From Farysia itapuensis (taxonomy: Eukaryota; Basidiomycota; Ustilaginomycetes; Ustilaginales; Ustilaginaceae), in assembly GCA_023212645.1 (NCBI GenBank), contig JALBYC010000003.1:62001-126000 (forward strand): 64,000 bases of DNA, given 5' to 3'. A program made the position numbers and the translations under genes. The notes below the pieces were generated by a model, which did not search any database, had not been told where the DNA came from, and saw nothing but the letters and a program-made list of their open reading frames with translations. Positions 55,360 through 64,000 of the stretch are shown one piece after another; the first letter of the stretch is position 1, and every line of letters begins with the position of its first letter.

Positions 55360-58198
55360 ATGGTGCAACCAGGAGACTCTTCTAAAGTCAAAGTTGAGAG
55401 CAACTCGCACCACCGTCAGAATCTCGGCAAGCAAGATAGCTCCGAGGAAAAGGCTCTTTCCAAAAGACCCAGGGAGCAGTACAGCTGCGAGGAATGCTGT
55501 AAGTAGCAATGCGTGTGCCTGTATTACAGCGAGCGCTGACCATCTTGTTACATTCATAGTCCGCAGAAAGCAGAAGTGTGACCGTCGTTTCCCTTGCAAT
55601 AACTGTATCAAGCGACGTTTGCCCGAACGGTGTGTACCACCAGAGTCGGCCCGCGTATCAATCTCGCGCGCCTCGCCAGCATCTGTATCATCAGGCACGA
55701 TCGCATTCATCCCATCCGGTCAATCAAGGACCTCTTCCGAGGTGCCGCTCGAGTCCACACCGGCTAAGCGCAAACGTATAGATCCGGATGAAACATGGGA
55801 TGACCGCAGGATGGACGGCTTGGCGCAAACAACCTCGCGTTTAGCGCGACTCGAGAGAATCTTGTCGCTGCAGGATCCAGCGTACTTGGAGCAGAGACTT
55901 GCGCTTGCCGAAAAGGCTGTGCAGACGCGAACAGGAGAGGATGGGGGGCTGATTGCGGCGGCTGATTACTCTAATCGTGGACGTCGCTCCCGCAGAGCCA
56001 GTCTTGGCGGAGAAGAGCCCGAGACAGACCGACATGGGGATGGTCATCTGGACGACAACGACGGGTTCTTGGGTACCTCAGCCCTCGAGGCAGTCCCTCC
56101 ACAGCTGCAGAACGGCCTTCCAATCGCGAACAAGACTGGATCCGGTGGGATCTCTCCGCAATCCTTGCTGTCTTACATCAACCCCACGCGACGAGGTTTC
56201 CCCATTCCTTCAGCAGACGTGCAATCCATCCGAGCCACATTACCATCTCGTATGCAGTGCGATCGATACTTTGACGCATACTTTGCGCATTACAACTGGG
56301 CCAGATCGCCAATTCACGAAGCACCCATTCGTGAACGGTACCGCCAATTTTTTGCCAGCGTTCAGTCTCCCTCGGACATCAGTATTGACACTGACACGCT
56401 GCCGTTTGTCGCGCTGATCCTCGCTCTGCTGACCCTCGGATCTGTTCCGCCTATTGTGCAGCCGCTTTCCTCGGCAACGTCGCATGCATTCTTCTGGGCA
56501 ACGAAGAAAGCGCTCGTGTTGTGCGAGACGCTCGGCCTCGCCAGTCTTGACTCGTGCTGGGCGCATGCTGCCCTGGTCCGCTACCTCGACGTAATCCGAG
56601 TCACCAGAGCTAGCTGGCACGAAATTGGGTCATGGATCCGGGACGCGCTCGACCTTGGTCTGCATCGTGACGGAAGCTCGTTTGGCCTGCCAAAGGAGCA
56701 GGTAGCCGCCAGACGCATTCTTTGGTCCCATGTCATTCACAACGACCGCGAATGGAGCATCATTCTTGGACGACCACTGACAATCACTTTCTACACGACA
56801 GAGATGCCCACACGAGAAGACTTGGAGCCTCTCGGTTTTGCGTGCCAGACGTACCTCCTTGCCCGCAATCGACTGACGACATGTCTGGAAGCAATCACGC
56901 ACTGCTTTGAAGAGCGGTCCCAGTCGCGTGGCCAGACAGGTCGGGCCTCTCGTGCGTACTACCGTGTTACGGAAGTGGACGACCAAATTGCCGAGTTTGT
57001 CGACTCTCTGCCGCCGTATCTCGCGCCTAATTGGTCGTCAAAGGAGGCTAAAACAGACACAAGCTTGGACCAAGATCACCCGCTGCTACCATTCTATCGC
57101 TACCTCATTCTTGGCGAGATATGTTTCTACCGCTCTCTGCTGCACCGGCCGTATCTTTTGCGTCCGGCTAGTAACGGTAAGCATCCGTATCCCAAGTCAC
57201 GTCGAGTCTGCGTGGAGACGGCGCTCAACGACCTGCGATTGCGCCGGGAGTACGCACAGAAGCTCTCCAAAGAGCAGCTTGCTCAGAGCTTTGGCGGAGC
57301 TTATGCTTTGTTCAATTCGGCCATTGTGGTCGGTATGTCGCTGCTGATTGGGTTCAATCTGGGTGAGCATGTCGAGCCCGAGGATCTGAATGAGCGCCTG
57401 GGCTATCTGCAAGACTTTATTGCCCAGCTCCGGCGCAATTTTGACGCTGGTAACGTGGACGCCTCTGCCGAGCGTGAGCAGATGGTGATAGAGGTACTTG
57501 TGTCTAGGTTGGAGCCTTATCTGCCTCGAGAATTGGCGCGTCGGAGTCGAGGTGAAGTAGCAGCAGCACAAGGTTCGATGCGGGCTACAAGGATGCAAGA
57601 CCCTTATCGTCGGGGCCAGCTTGTTCCCAGTCGCGAGGACCAAGAGCGACAGCAGGCTATTGACTCTCTTCGTCTGCTCTCATCAAGCCAGCCAGGCACG
57701 CCCACAATGTCACATCAAGCTAGCATGCCTGCTCTCGACCGCAACGCAGCGCATACCATACCTGCAAGCACACACATTCCTTCGTCTTCACCCGCGGGTG
57801 GTGCCTACACGTTCGAGCCAAACGCTCTGCCCAGTAGTAATGCACCGGGCGGGGTTAATCCTATTGATCCATATGGCTGGCTTCTGACTCCTACAGGACA
57901 AGACTCACCCAAATCCATGTCCAGCGTCACAAGCTCAGCAGCCCATCCTCCAAACGTACCTGGTACACGGCACACGTATGGTGGGGCTGCGCCTGGCATG
58001 TCTCCCGTGCGACACGGTCGCGGTATTTCGTTCAGCGGAACCGACATGTCACCAAGTCAGCTGACAAATTTAGCCTTCAGCGGCTCGTCAACGGACACTC
58101 AAGCACCCTTCGACTGGGAAGGCATCTTGCAAACCATCGGCTCTGGCTGGACAGGAGACGGCACATTAGAGACCGGCATGGAGAGTCTATTTGGATGA
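55360..58198 (+). CDS. Zn2Cys6 fungal transcription factor, two exons
   Basis: Exon 1 is 55360-55498 and exon 2 is 55560-58198, giving 925 residues. The intron of 61 nt has GTAAGT and CATAG ends and lies inside the zinc cluster. After splicing it reads YSCEECFRRKQKCDRRFP then CNNCIKRRLPERC, with C-x2-C-x6-C-x5-C-x2-C-x8-C spacing. Without splicing the zinc cluster is broken. A fungal-specific middle domain (MQCDRYFDAYFAHYNWARSPIH, then YLDVIRVTRASWHEIGSWIRDALDLGLHRDG, then LGRPLTITFYTTEMP) follows between about 250 and 600. The C-terminus is Ser/Pro/Gly-rich. It lies 208 bp upstream of galactokinase on the same strand; a regulatory link is possible but unproven. Confidence 0.92.
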
Positions 58199-58406
58199 AC
58201 GGTCAGCAAACAGCGAGGAGCCTCGGGCTTGATCGGATTTTGTCGATTTCCGAAGTAACACAGGAAATGTTGAATACCGAAATTGGCAGCGTGTGGAGAA
58301 ATGCGAAATAATGAGCGACAGCGACCAAGACCGAGATTCTGAGAAGGTCAAGAAGAAGTCAAAACCCGCTTCTTCCTAGAATTTCATACCCCACACTCTT
58401 GCAAAC

Positions 58407-60044
58407 ATGACGGTCAGCGATCCTGTTCCTCTGGTCAACGCTCTGGACGCGGTCTATTCTCCAGCTGGTGTGCTGAAGAATGCTGCGCGATGGAACGAGC
58501 TGACGACAAAGTTCGCGGAGCTGTTCCATGGCGAAAAGCCCGACTTTATTGCTCGAGCGCCGGGACGAGTCAACCTGATTGGCGAACACATAGATTATGT
58601 TGGCTTCTCCGTCTTTCCAGCTGCGATTGAAAAGGATATCTTGATGGCGACAAAGGTGACCTACGGCGCCTCAAGCTCAGGCAGCAACAAAGTACAAGTC
58701 GTGCTTAAGAACACAGCTCCAGGCTTTGAAGCGAATGAGTTCGAATCCGACTACCACTCAACTGACCTCGTCAAGCTGTTGACCGAAGGCAACCAGCGTT
58801 GGGCCAACTACTTCAAAGTCGCATTCAAAGGATTGCATTCTCATTTGCCCCAGGACATTCTAGCTGTGTCCAACTCAAAGCGGCCCTCGCGAATCGAAGT
58901 ACTTGTGGACGGTACTATTCCTCCGGCAAGCAGTCTAAGCTCGAGCGCAGCCATGACCACATGCAGTAGTATCGTCGTGCTGGAAGCATTTGGTGCGCGC
59001 GAGCTGATCGACCGGAAAGAGATGGCTGAGGTGGCTATCGAGTCAGAGAGACTCGTCGGCGTCAATTCGGGAGGAATGGATCAATCTGCATCAATCTTTG
59101 GAATCCCAAATCACGCCCTGTTCATCTCATTCTACCCCGAGCTGGCGGTCAAGCCGATCGAGCTACCTGTGAGCAAGCACGAACACGTATTTGTCATTGT
59201 CAATACTCTGGTCATGTCTGACAAGAAAGTGACAGGCCCCGTCAACTACAATCTGCGGGTCGTTGAGACTCGAATGGCAGCACGTGCACTGGCCAAGTAC
59301 CTTGATCTCACGCCTGCCAAGCAGGCTGCTTGTAATGATCTTCGCGGCGTGCTGGAAACTTACTTTTCCGAGAATGGCGGCGACGCTCGATTGCAGCTTG
59401 AGGTGGAGAACAGCAAGGCAGTCAGCGATGTTCTGCACAAATACGGCGCCGAAGCGGCACGAATCAAGGCGCTTGAAGAAAAAGTCGATGGCCTGTACCA
59501 CTCTGCGCAAAAGCAGCAAGGACAGACGCGCGAAGAGGTGGAAGCTCTCACGGGTTATACGGATGCCGAATTCGAACAAGAGTTCCTAAGCTCTTTCCCT
59601 ATCCGAGCCGACACATTTGCACTGTACGCTCGATCGAAGCACGTCTTCACCGAGTCTCTGCGAGTGTTGCAGTTTCAAGCCCTCTGCGCTCAATCTGATG
59701 GCGCTGACGATCACGCACACGGTTCCCGAGTTTATGAAGAGTTGGGCAGCCTCATGGACGCATCGCAAACATCGTTGCGAGAGCTTTACAACTGTAGCTC
59801 TGCCGAGCTGGACCAGGTGGTTGACATTGCCAAGCGCAACGGCAGTCTTGGCAGCCGCCTGACGGGTGCTGGCTGGGGCGGTTGCACAGTACACCTCGTG
59901 CCCAAACCCAAAGTGCCAAACTTTATCGCAGCCATGAGGAGCGAGTACTACGCGCCACGCTTCCCAGAACTGACGCAAGCGCAGCTGCAAGATGCCTGCT
60001 TCGACACACAGCCGGCTGGCGGAGCTTGCGTGTACGCGACATAG
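58407..60044 (+). CDS. GAL1: Galactokinase
   Basis: A single exon encodes 545 residues. The enzyme makes galactose-1-phosphate with ATP at the entry of the Leloir pathway. The N-terminal galactokinase signature is ARAPGRVNLIGEHIDYVGF, the GHMP ATP-binding loop is GTIPPASSLSSSAAMTT and the C-terminal GHMP motif is GSRLTGAGWGGCTVHLVP. VGVNSGGMDQSASIFG holds the catalytic Asp region. Its length is near yeast Gal1 (528). There is an unusual Lys-rich helix (RIKALEEKVDGLYHSAQKQQGQ) near residue 355-375. GAL7 and GAL10 homologues are not in this window, so the Leloir genes are not visibly clustered here. Flanked on both sides by Zn2Cys6 factors. Confidence 0.96.
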   Translation: MTVSDPVPLVNALDAVYSPAGVLKNAARWNELTTKFAELFHGEKPDFIARAPGRVNLIGEHIDYVGFSVFPAAIEKDILMATKVTYGASSSGSNKVQVVLKNTAPGFEANEFESDYHSTDLVKLLTEGNQRWANYFKVAFKGLHSHLPQDILAVSNSKRPSRIEVLVDGTIPPASSLSSSAAMTTCSSIVVLEAFGARELIDRKEMAEVAIESERLVGVNSGGMDQSASIFGIPNHALFISFYPELAVKPIELPVSKHEHVFVIVNTLVMSDKKVTGPVNYNLRVVETRMAARALAKYLDLTPAKQAACNDLRGVLETYFSENGGDARLQLEVENSKAVSDVLHKYGAEAARIKALEEKVDGLYHSAQKQQGQTREEVEALTGYTDAEFEQEFLSSFPIRADTFALYARSKHVFTESLRVLQFQALCAQSDGADDHAHGSRVYEELGSLMDASQTSLRELYNCSSAELDQVVDIAKRNGSLGSRLTGAGWGGCTVHLVPKPKVPNFIAAMRSEYYAPRFPELTQAQLQDACFDTQPAGGACVYAT

Positions 60045-60824
60045 TTCGGCACCCGATTTATTTTGCCCATGTGAGCGATGCCACCCAAACGCATCTCGTT
60101 TTCAAATCCAAAATTGTTCTGAGACTTGGCGGTGCTAGGCACAGAGTAGTTTAAAAAATCGCCCACATATTCAAATTGCAGTTCCGATTTCGGCGCTCTG
60201 ATACAGGGAACAAGTGGGCTTGAAAAAAAGATCGTCGCGAAGGGCTGAAGGGGGAAATGGCGTTCGTTAAAGGATGGCGTTCCGATTTAATTCTGCAGAA
60301 AAAAAGGGCGAGGCAAGATGCATAAGACAGGCCATGACGCACTTGGACAGCATCCGCATCATTTCCAATGCACGATTCGGGGTCGGGATTGTGTTTGTAC
60401 ACTCTGTCACAAGATATCCGTGCCTTATACATCCTCGTCTGTTCTGGGTCGAGTTTCATAACGGCTGGGCGTTTCATCCAAGACATCTGAACCGCCTAGA
60501 GACATTTCCTTCCCTTGACGCAATGAGTCCAGCCCGTAAGCTGTATTGCTGTTCGTCTGTGTACGAAATCTTCATTCCGCGCCATCCGCCCTGCTCGCCT
60601 GACTTCTTTGACGTCGACCTCGCTACTGCTCCTAACAAACATTGGCCGGGCGCATTGCTCCAATTCAATTCTGCTCTAGGCGCCTGCTTCCCGCTGTCAA
60701 GCCCATCTCCAGTCCCTCGGCCCCTTTCCCTCCTCTTGTCGTTTGACCATGTATCAATTCGTCTAGACGATCTTTTCCCTCTACCATCTTACCGTCATCC
60801 TTTGCTCTTTTGCCGCCCGCCACA
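60045..60824. other. Spacer with leader of the third Zn2Cys6 factor
   Basis: These 780 bp lie between galactokinase and the next regulator. A 184-codon frame (60274-60828) is open on the plus strand but ends after the regulator ATG in another frame and has Pro/Leu/Ser-rich, leader-like composition. I treat it as 5' untranslated DNA. A-rich runs occur near 60220-60310. Confidence 0.45.
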
Positions 60825-63392
60825 ATGACGAGTTCGTCCCGTCGCCAATTGTTTAGGCGGTCCAAAGCTGGATGCTTGAATTGTCGCACAAAGAAGAAGA
60901 AATGCGACGAAGCCAGACCTCAATGCACCCGCTGTGTCAGGGCAGGCGAAAGCTGTCGATATCCATCCGAGACCGGAAACTCGCCAGAGCCTTCCAACTC
61001 CTCACTGCAATACATTTCGCCTTCTCTGCCCTCTGTCTCTTCGTTCAGCAATCTGTCTGTCTTGCAGCCCGGTCCATCGCTCTCGAGATTGCCGACATCA
61101 GGCACGTCGAGATCCCTTCCTATAGAGCAGCAGCAGCAGCATTATCCGCATCATCAACACTCGCACCATCACCACTACTCGCACTCTCATTCATCCATCC
61201 CATCCACCTGGGACGACATTGCTCAACAGCATCACCCGTCGAAGCGCAGCAGATACGATGACGTTTCGTCACCTTCAGTCTCTTCCCGCTCATCCTCTGC
61301 TAATTATCAGGAGCAGCATGGGCGTCCTCCAACCCAAACTGAGCCGCACGATCGTCTCCCATCGTCCAGCAGCTTTGAAGACAACCGCAGGTATCGTGAC
61401 AGCCTGCACCCCACACTGCCTCCGCTTAATTCGGTGCCAATGATGGCCTCGGCTTCCATGCCGACTCTTGACTCTGCTCGTCACAGAGCGCCAATGCCAT
61501 ACCCTTCGCCTAATCCATCACACTACTCGAGCACAAGGTCGCCCCATCTCGAACGGGAGAACGCCTTTCACAGCGGCACTGTCACGGCTGCTACCACCAC
61601 CACAGCTTCTAGCACAGTTTCGTTAGATTCACACTTTGCCCTCTCCACCCCTTTTACCGGTCGACGTGTCACGATTGCAGAGGTCCCCAAGGAGCATGAC
61701 CCGCATCATTTTGTGCCACACAGTCCAGATGGTGGCGCTGGAAAAGGCAGACTTGTTCTCGACTACGCTTCTGCTGACCTGAACCCCCACGAATTGTTGC
61801 AAAATCTCGACTTCATCTCGGTCACGACCGTTACACAGGTCACCAAGGGCGCTAAGGCATTCTTTGCCTTCTTGCACGACGTTGGGAAACTGAGTCAGGG
61901 TCAGGCAATGGCTCACGCCCTTGCTGCCATCACTGCTATTCACCAGGCCAACTTCAGCAGAGCCAATCATGGAAACACTGACAGTCCCTCCGTGACGGCC
62001 AGAGATGCGGCTCAGCAGGCCGTTCTGGATGCGCACCAAAGGCAACAGCTACTCAACGACGATGGCAGCCCAACTCATCACTCGGCCATGCTGGACCTGG
62101 CCGACCGTCATCTCTTGGCCGCCATTAAAGCGCTGCAAAATCAGCAAACGCCCAGTCGTCGACGCCGATTCTCGATCATTGACGCAAAAGCGCCGACAGA
62201 CGAGCTGCCTATCGGCAGCAACGCTGGTGTCATGATCTTGCTGATCCTCTCGTGCAATTTGGCAGGGAAGAGTTTGATGCTGCCTTCGTATTTGGAGCAG
62301 TGCGAGCAATTCCTGGTCGATGCAGTCGAACACATGTCTTCGCACCGCATGTTTCCCTCGGTCAGCGGCGAAGTTGTCGAGGGAACACCAGAGTCACCAC
62401 CGACTTTCACGCCGCAGAACATGACGCATGTCGGTCTCCTCCTCATCATGGCTACTTATGTCGGCCTGTTTGAGATCTGTCTGGCACAGTACGTTGCCGT
62501 GACCGACTGGGACTACAACCCGAGCAGGTTGCGTCGTCTACAGCCGTACAATTGGTCCGAGTCTGACGCAGAAGCATTCGATGCCACGCGTCGGAGTGTC
62601 GCCGAGACGACGTACAGCGTCTCGATGGTCACACTGGAGCTCGTGCTGGACACATTGGAGACAGTGCGCAAATTCAAGCGGGCCGAAGGCATTTTGCGCG
62701 GACAGCGAGCTGTAGCAAACACCGAGGCGGAAGATAGTGCCGCAGGACTAGAATCTCTCGCGCTGCGTCAAGAGGTGGGACTGTTGATCAAAGATCTTGA
62801 AGCTGGCGTCTTCTGGAAAGGCGCGACCCGAACCTTCTCACCAAGCGAAGAGCGCGAGGTGATTGCCTATCTCGACTCTGTAGCTTCCAGTGCTGTCACT
62901 GCTGGCGTTGACGAACCTAAAGATGCTGCGCGAAGGGGTGGGTCCGAGACAACAAACGCCGATGCGGGCACTTTCCAGAGCGGTAGTCTGTTCATCCCAT
63001 CCACTACCGGCACGGGCAAGCGCGTGAATCGCATCCGCCTGGGCAACCATCTTTTTCGTAATGCCCTCATTGCCGACCTCTACATCTCGGTTTTCAACAT
63101 GGACCCGTCGACGGCCATCTTGCAAAACCTCGTCTCGAGCAGCATTCGTCTGCTTGAAGCAGTTCCAGAGATGCTCGAGCTTGGACTAATGTGGCCTGTT
63201 CTTGTGCTTGCCTCACACGCAGTGGAAGAAGGCGAGCAGCGAAGCAAGGTCCGCGCTTTTCTCAAACGTAGTCAATGGAAAGGATCTGCTGGACCTTGTA
63301 CCGCCCAAGACGTGCTAGAACGCGTATGGTCAGGAAAATCCTCCTGCTGGCGTGAAGGAGTCAAATACTTCGGAAACCCTCTCATAACTTAG
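60825..63392 (+). CDS. Zn2Cys6 fungal transcription factor
   Basis: A single exon encodes 855 residues from the ATG at 60825. The zinc cluster lies at residues about 15-45: RSKAGCLNCRTKKKKCDEA, then PQCTRCVRAGESC. The spacing is C-x2-C-x6-C-x5-C-x2-C-x6-C. Residues about 60-280 are low complexity, with His/Gln-rich HHQHSHHHHYSHSHSS and many Ser and Pro. A helical middle domain of the fungal-specific type begins near residue 315 (LNPHELLQNLDFISVTTVTQVTKGAKAFFAFL). It includes VMILLILSCNLAGKSLMLPSYLEQC and FRNALIADLYISVFNMDPSTAI. The RSKxGCxxCRxKKKKCDE start is common in the PF11951-type factors. The target is unknown. Confidence 0.92.
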   Translation: MTSSSRRQLFRRSKAGCLNCRTKKKKCDEARPQCTRCVRAGESCRYPSETGNSPEPSNSSLQYISPSLPSVSSFSNLSVLQPGPSLSRLPTSGTSRSLPIEQQQQHYPHHQHSHHHHYSHSHSSIPSTWDDIAQQHHPSKRSRYDDVSSPSVSSRSSSANYQEQHGRPPTQTEPHDRLPSSSSFEDNRRYRDSLHPTLPPLNSVPMMASASMPTLDSARHRAPMPYPSPNPSHYSSTRSPHLERENAFHSGTVTAATTTTASSTVSLDSHFALSTPFTGRRVTIAEVPKEHDPHHFVPHSPDGGAGKGRLVLDYASADLNPHELLQNLDFISVTTVTQVTKGAKAFFAFLHDVGKLSQGQAMAHALAAITAIHQANFSRANHGNTDSPSVTARDAAQQAVLDAHQRQQLLNDDGSPTHHSAMLDLADRHLLAAIKALQNQQTPSRRRRFSIIDAKAPTDELPIGSNAGVMILLILSCNLAGKSLMLPSYLEQCEQFLVDAVEHMSSHRMFPSVSGEVVEGTPESPPTFTPQNMTHVGLLLIMATYVGLFEICLAQYVAVTDWDYNPSRLRRLQPYNWSESDAEAFDATRRSVAETTYSVSMVTLELVLDTLETVRKFKRAEGILRGQRAVANTEAEDSAAGLESLALRQEVGLLIKDLEAGVFWKGATRTFSPSEEREVIAYLDSVASSAVTAGVDEPKDAARRGGSETTNADAGTFQSGSLFIPSTTGTGKRVNRIRLGNHLFRNALIADLYISVFNMDPSTAILQNLVSSSIRLLEAVPEMLELGLMWPVLVLASHAVEEGEQRSKVRAFLKRSQWKGSAGPCTAQDVLERVWSGKSSCWREGVKYFGNPLIT
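61123..61217. repeat. CAG/CAT-rich low-complexity tract in a transcription factor
   Basis: Runs of CAGCAGCAGCAG and CATCATCAACACTCGCACCATCACCACTAC encode the Gln/His-rich segment of the third Zn2Cys6 factor. It is likely length-variable. Confidence 0.6.
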
Positions 63393-63545
63393 AACAAAGC
63401 ATTCCTCTTATACCACATTACCCGCATACCATTCATAGATGTTCGACTTCGTACCTAATCAGCTATGGTCTATACACAAAGTCTCTATAATTATCTCATT
63501 TGCTTCCGAATAACAGCGATGTTTCAACTCTTCCCGACAGTGGCC

Positions 63546-64000
63546 TTACGATCCGAGCCTTTTGATGCTTTCCAGGTGGTCAGGGAGATCGGTTGCCACG
63601 CCACGAGACTTGGCGTTGACGTCCTCGAGCACACGCTGCCAAAGACGAGCTCGACATAACGGATCGTCTACCTCAGGTCGTCGAATGTCGACAATGTTGC
63701 GATTGACAAATTTGCCGCCAAAATTGGCCGACTCGCCTACGTCTGGCTTTTGCCGGGAAAGTCCAGTCGCCGCAGTCGGTAGACCAAGATACGGATTGAG
63801 AGCAGCATTAACGATAGCAAAACTGCCCTGTTCTGCGTCCACACTCAGGTAGCGCACGGCAGCATCCATGAGCGGCTTGAAAGTCTTTAGCGCCCATGAG
63901 TCTGGGTTGTTCCAGATGTTGCTGCCAACAAAGCCTGGGTGGACGCCGTGGCAAATAATGTGCCTGTAATCATCGGACCTGGAGAGTCGTTCTTGTAGCT
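63546..64000 (-). CDS. Short-chain dehydrogenase/reductase, C-terminal part
   Basis: An open frame continues past the window end and stops at 63546-63548. The visible residues, from the window edge, read LQERLSRSDDYRHIICHGVHPGFVGSNIW, then a segment with ALKTFKPLMDAAVRYLSVDAEQG and a polar C-terminus with Pro/Asp/Leu repeats (VDIRRPEVDDPLCRARLWQ). The HPGxVxSNIW string and the following helix are the C-terminal signature of SDR enzymes of the retinol-dehydrogenase/WWOX-like type. The N-terminal cofactor and YxxxK sites are outside the window, so activity cannot be checked. No gene lies between it and the third Zn2Cys6 factor; the two are tail to tail. Confidence 0.82.
   Translation of the reverse strand, partial: LQERLSRSDDYRHIICHGVHPGFVGSNIWNNPDSWALKTFKPLMDAAVRYLSVDAEQGSFAIVNAALNPYLGLPTAATGLSRQKPDVGESANFGGKFVNRNIVDIRRPEVDDPLCRARLWQRVLEDVNAKSRGVATDLPDHLESIKRLGS

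Noticed and set aside
58220..58260. CGG and CCG triplets before GAL1, like a Gal4 site
   Set aside because: The spacing is N13 (CGG ... CCG), not the N11 of Gal4; smuts are not known to use Gal4 for this.
60274..60828. A 184-codon plus-strand frame before the third Zn2Cys6 factor
   Set aside because: It runs into the start of the regulator in a different frame and has leader-like Pro/Ser/Leu composition; probably 5' UTR.

Overview
The window is nuclear DNA of a basidiomycete fungus, most likely a smut of the Ustilaginaceae. The reasons are dense gene packing, long intron-poor reading frames, short introns of about 45-80 nt with GTGAGT/GTAAGT donors, several Zn2Cys6 regulators, a fungal double-domain fluoride exporter, and the family content overall. 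The species cannot be fixed from sequence alone. I describe 35 protein genes (two cut by the window edges) and one tRNA gene. Ten of the protein genes are clearly or probably spliced.

Region 1-10 kb: the start of a metaxin/Sam37-like mitochondrial import protein, a small secreted or membrane-anchored protein, an F-box/LRR protein, an ABHD12-like serine hydrolase, HMG-CoA lyase and a 790-residue protein of unknown function. Region 10-25 kb: a giant SHPRH/Irc20-like SNF2-RING protein, a GNAT acetyltransferase, a FEX fluoride exporter, an SCPx-type thiolase, a small three-exon secreted protein, a SAM-dependent methyltransferase and a DHA2-type MFS transporter. Region 25-42.6 kb: a malonyl-CoA:ACP acyltransferase-like protein without the usual serine, a cytochrome P450, a cysteine-containing GPI-type surface protein, a long Sgf11-like SAGA subunit, an alpha-arrestin, an AIFM2-like oxidoreductase, a peroxisomal acyl-CoA oxidase, cyanase, a three-exon GFA-family enzyme, tRNA-Cys(GCA) with an intron, and a second MFS transporter.

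Region 42.8-64 kb: Tudor-SN, a seven-helix membrane protein, an Efm5-like eEF1A lysine methyltransferase, a mitochondrial thioesterase, a PRELI/Ups lipid-transfer protein, a Zn2Cys6 factor, a HYPK-like protein, the eRF1 methyltransferase Mtq2, a second Zn2Cys6 factor, galactokinase, a third Zn2Cys6 factor and the C-terminal end of a short-chain dehydrogenase.

Most genes are housekeeping and are not arranged as a pathway cluster. The loosest functional theme is acyl-CoA and mitochondrial/peroxisomal metabolism: HMG-CoA lyase, SCPx thiolase, acyl-CoA oxidase, the MAT-like protein, thioesterase and PRELI are scattered through the window. I see no mobile element, CRISPR array or secondary-metabolite core gene, and no convincing new system. 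The best leads are the MAT-like protein with a displaced serine, HMG-CoA lyase with both mitochondrial and peroxisomal signals, two or three secreted proteins, 26-nt exons in two genes, and several promoter palindromes or repeats.
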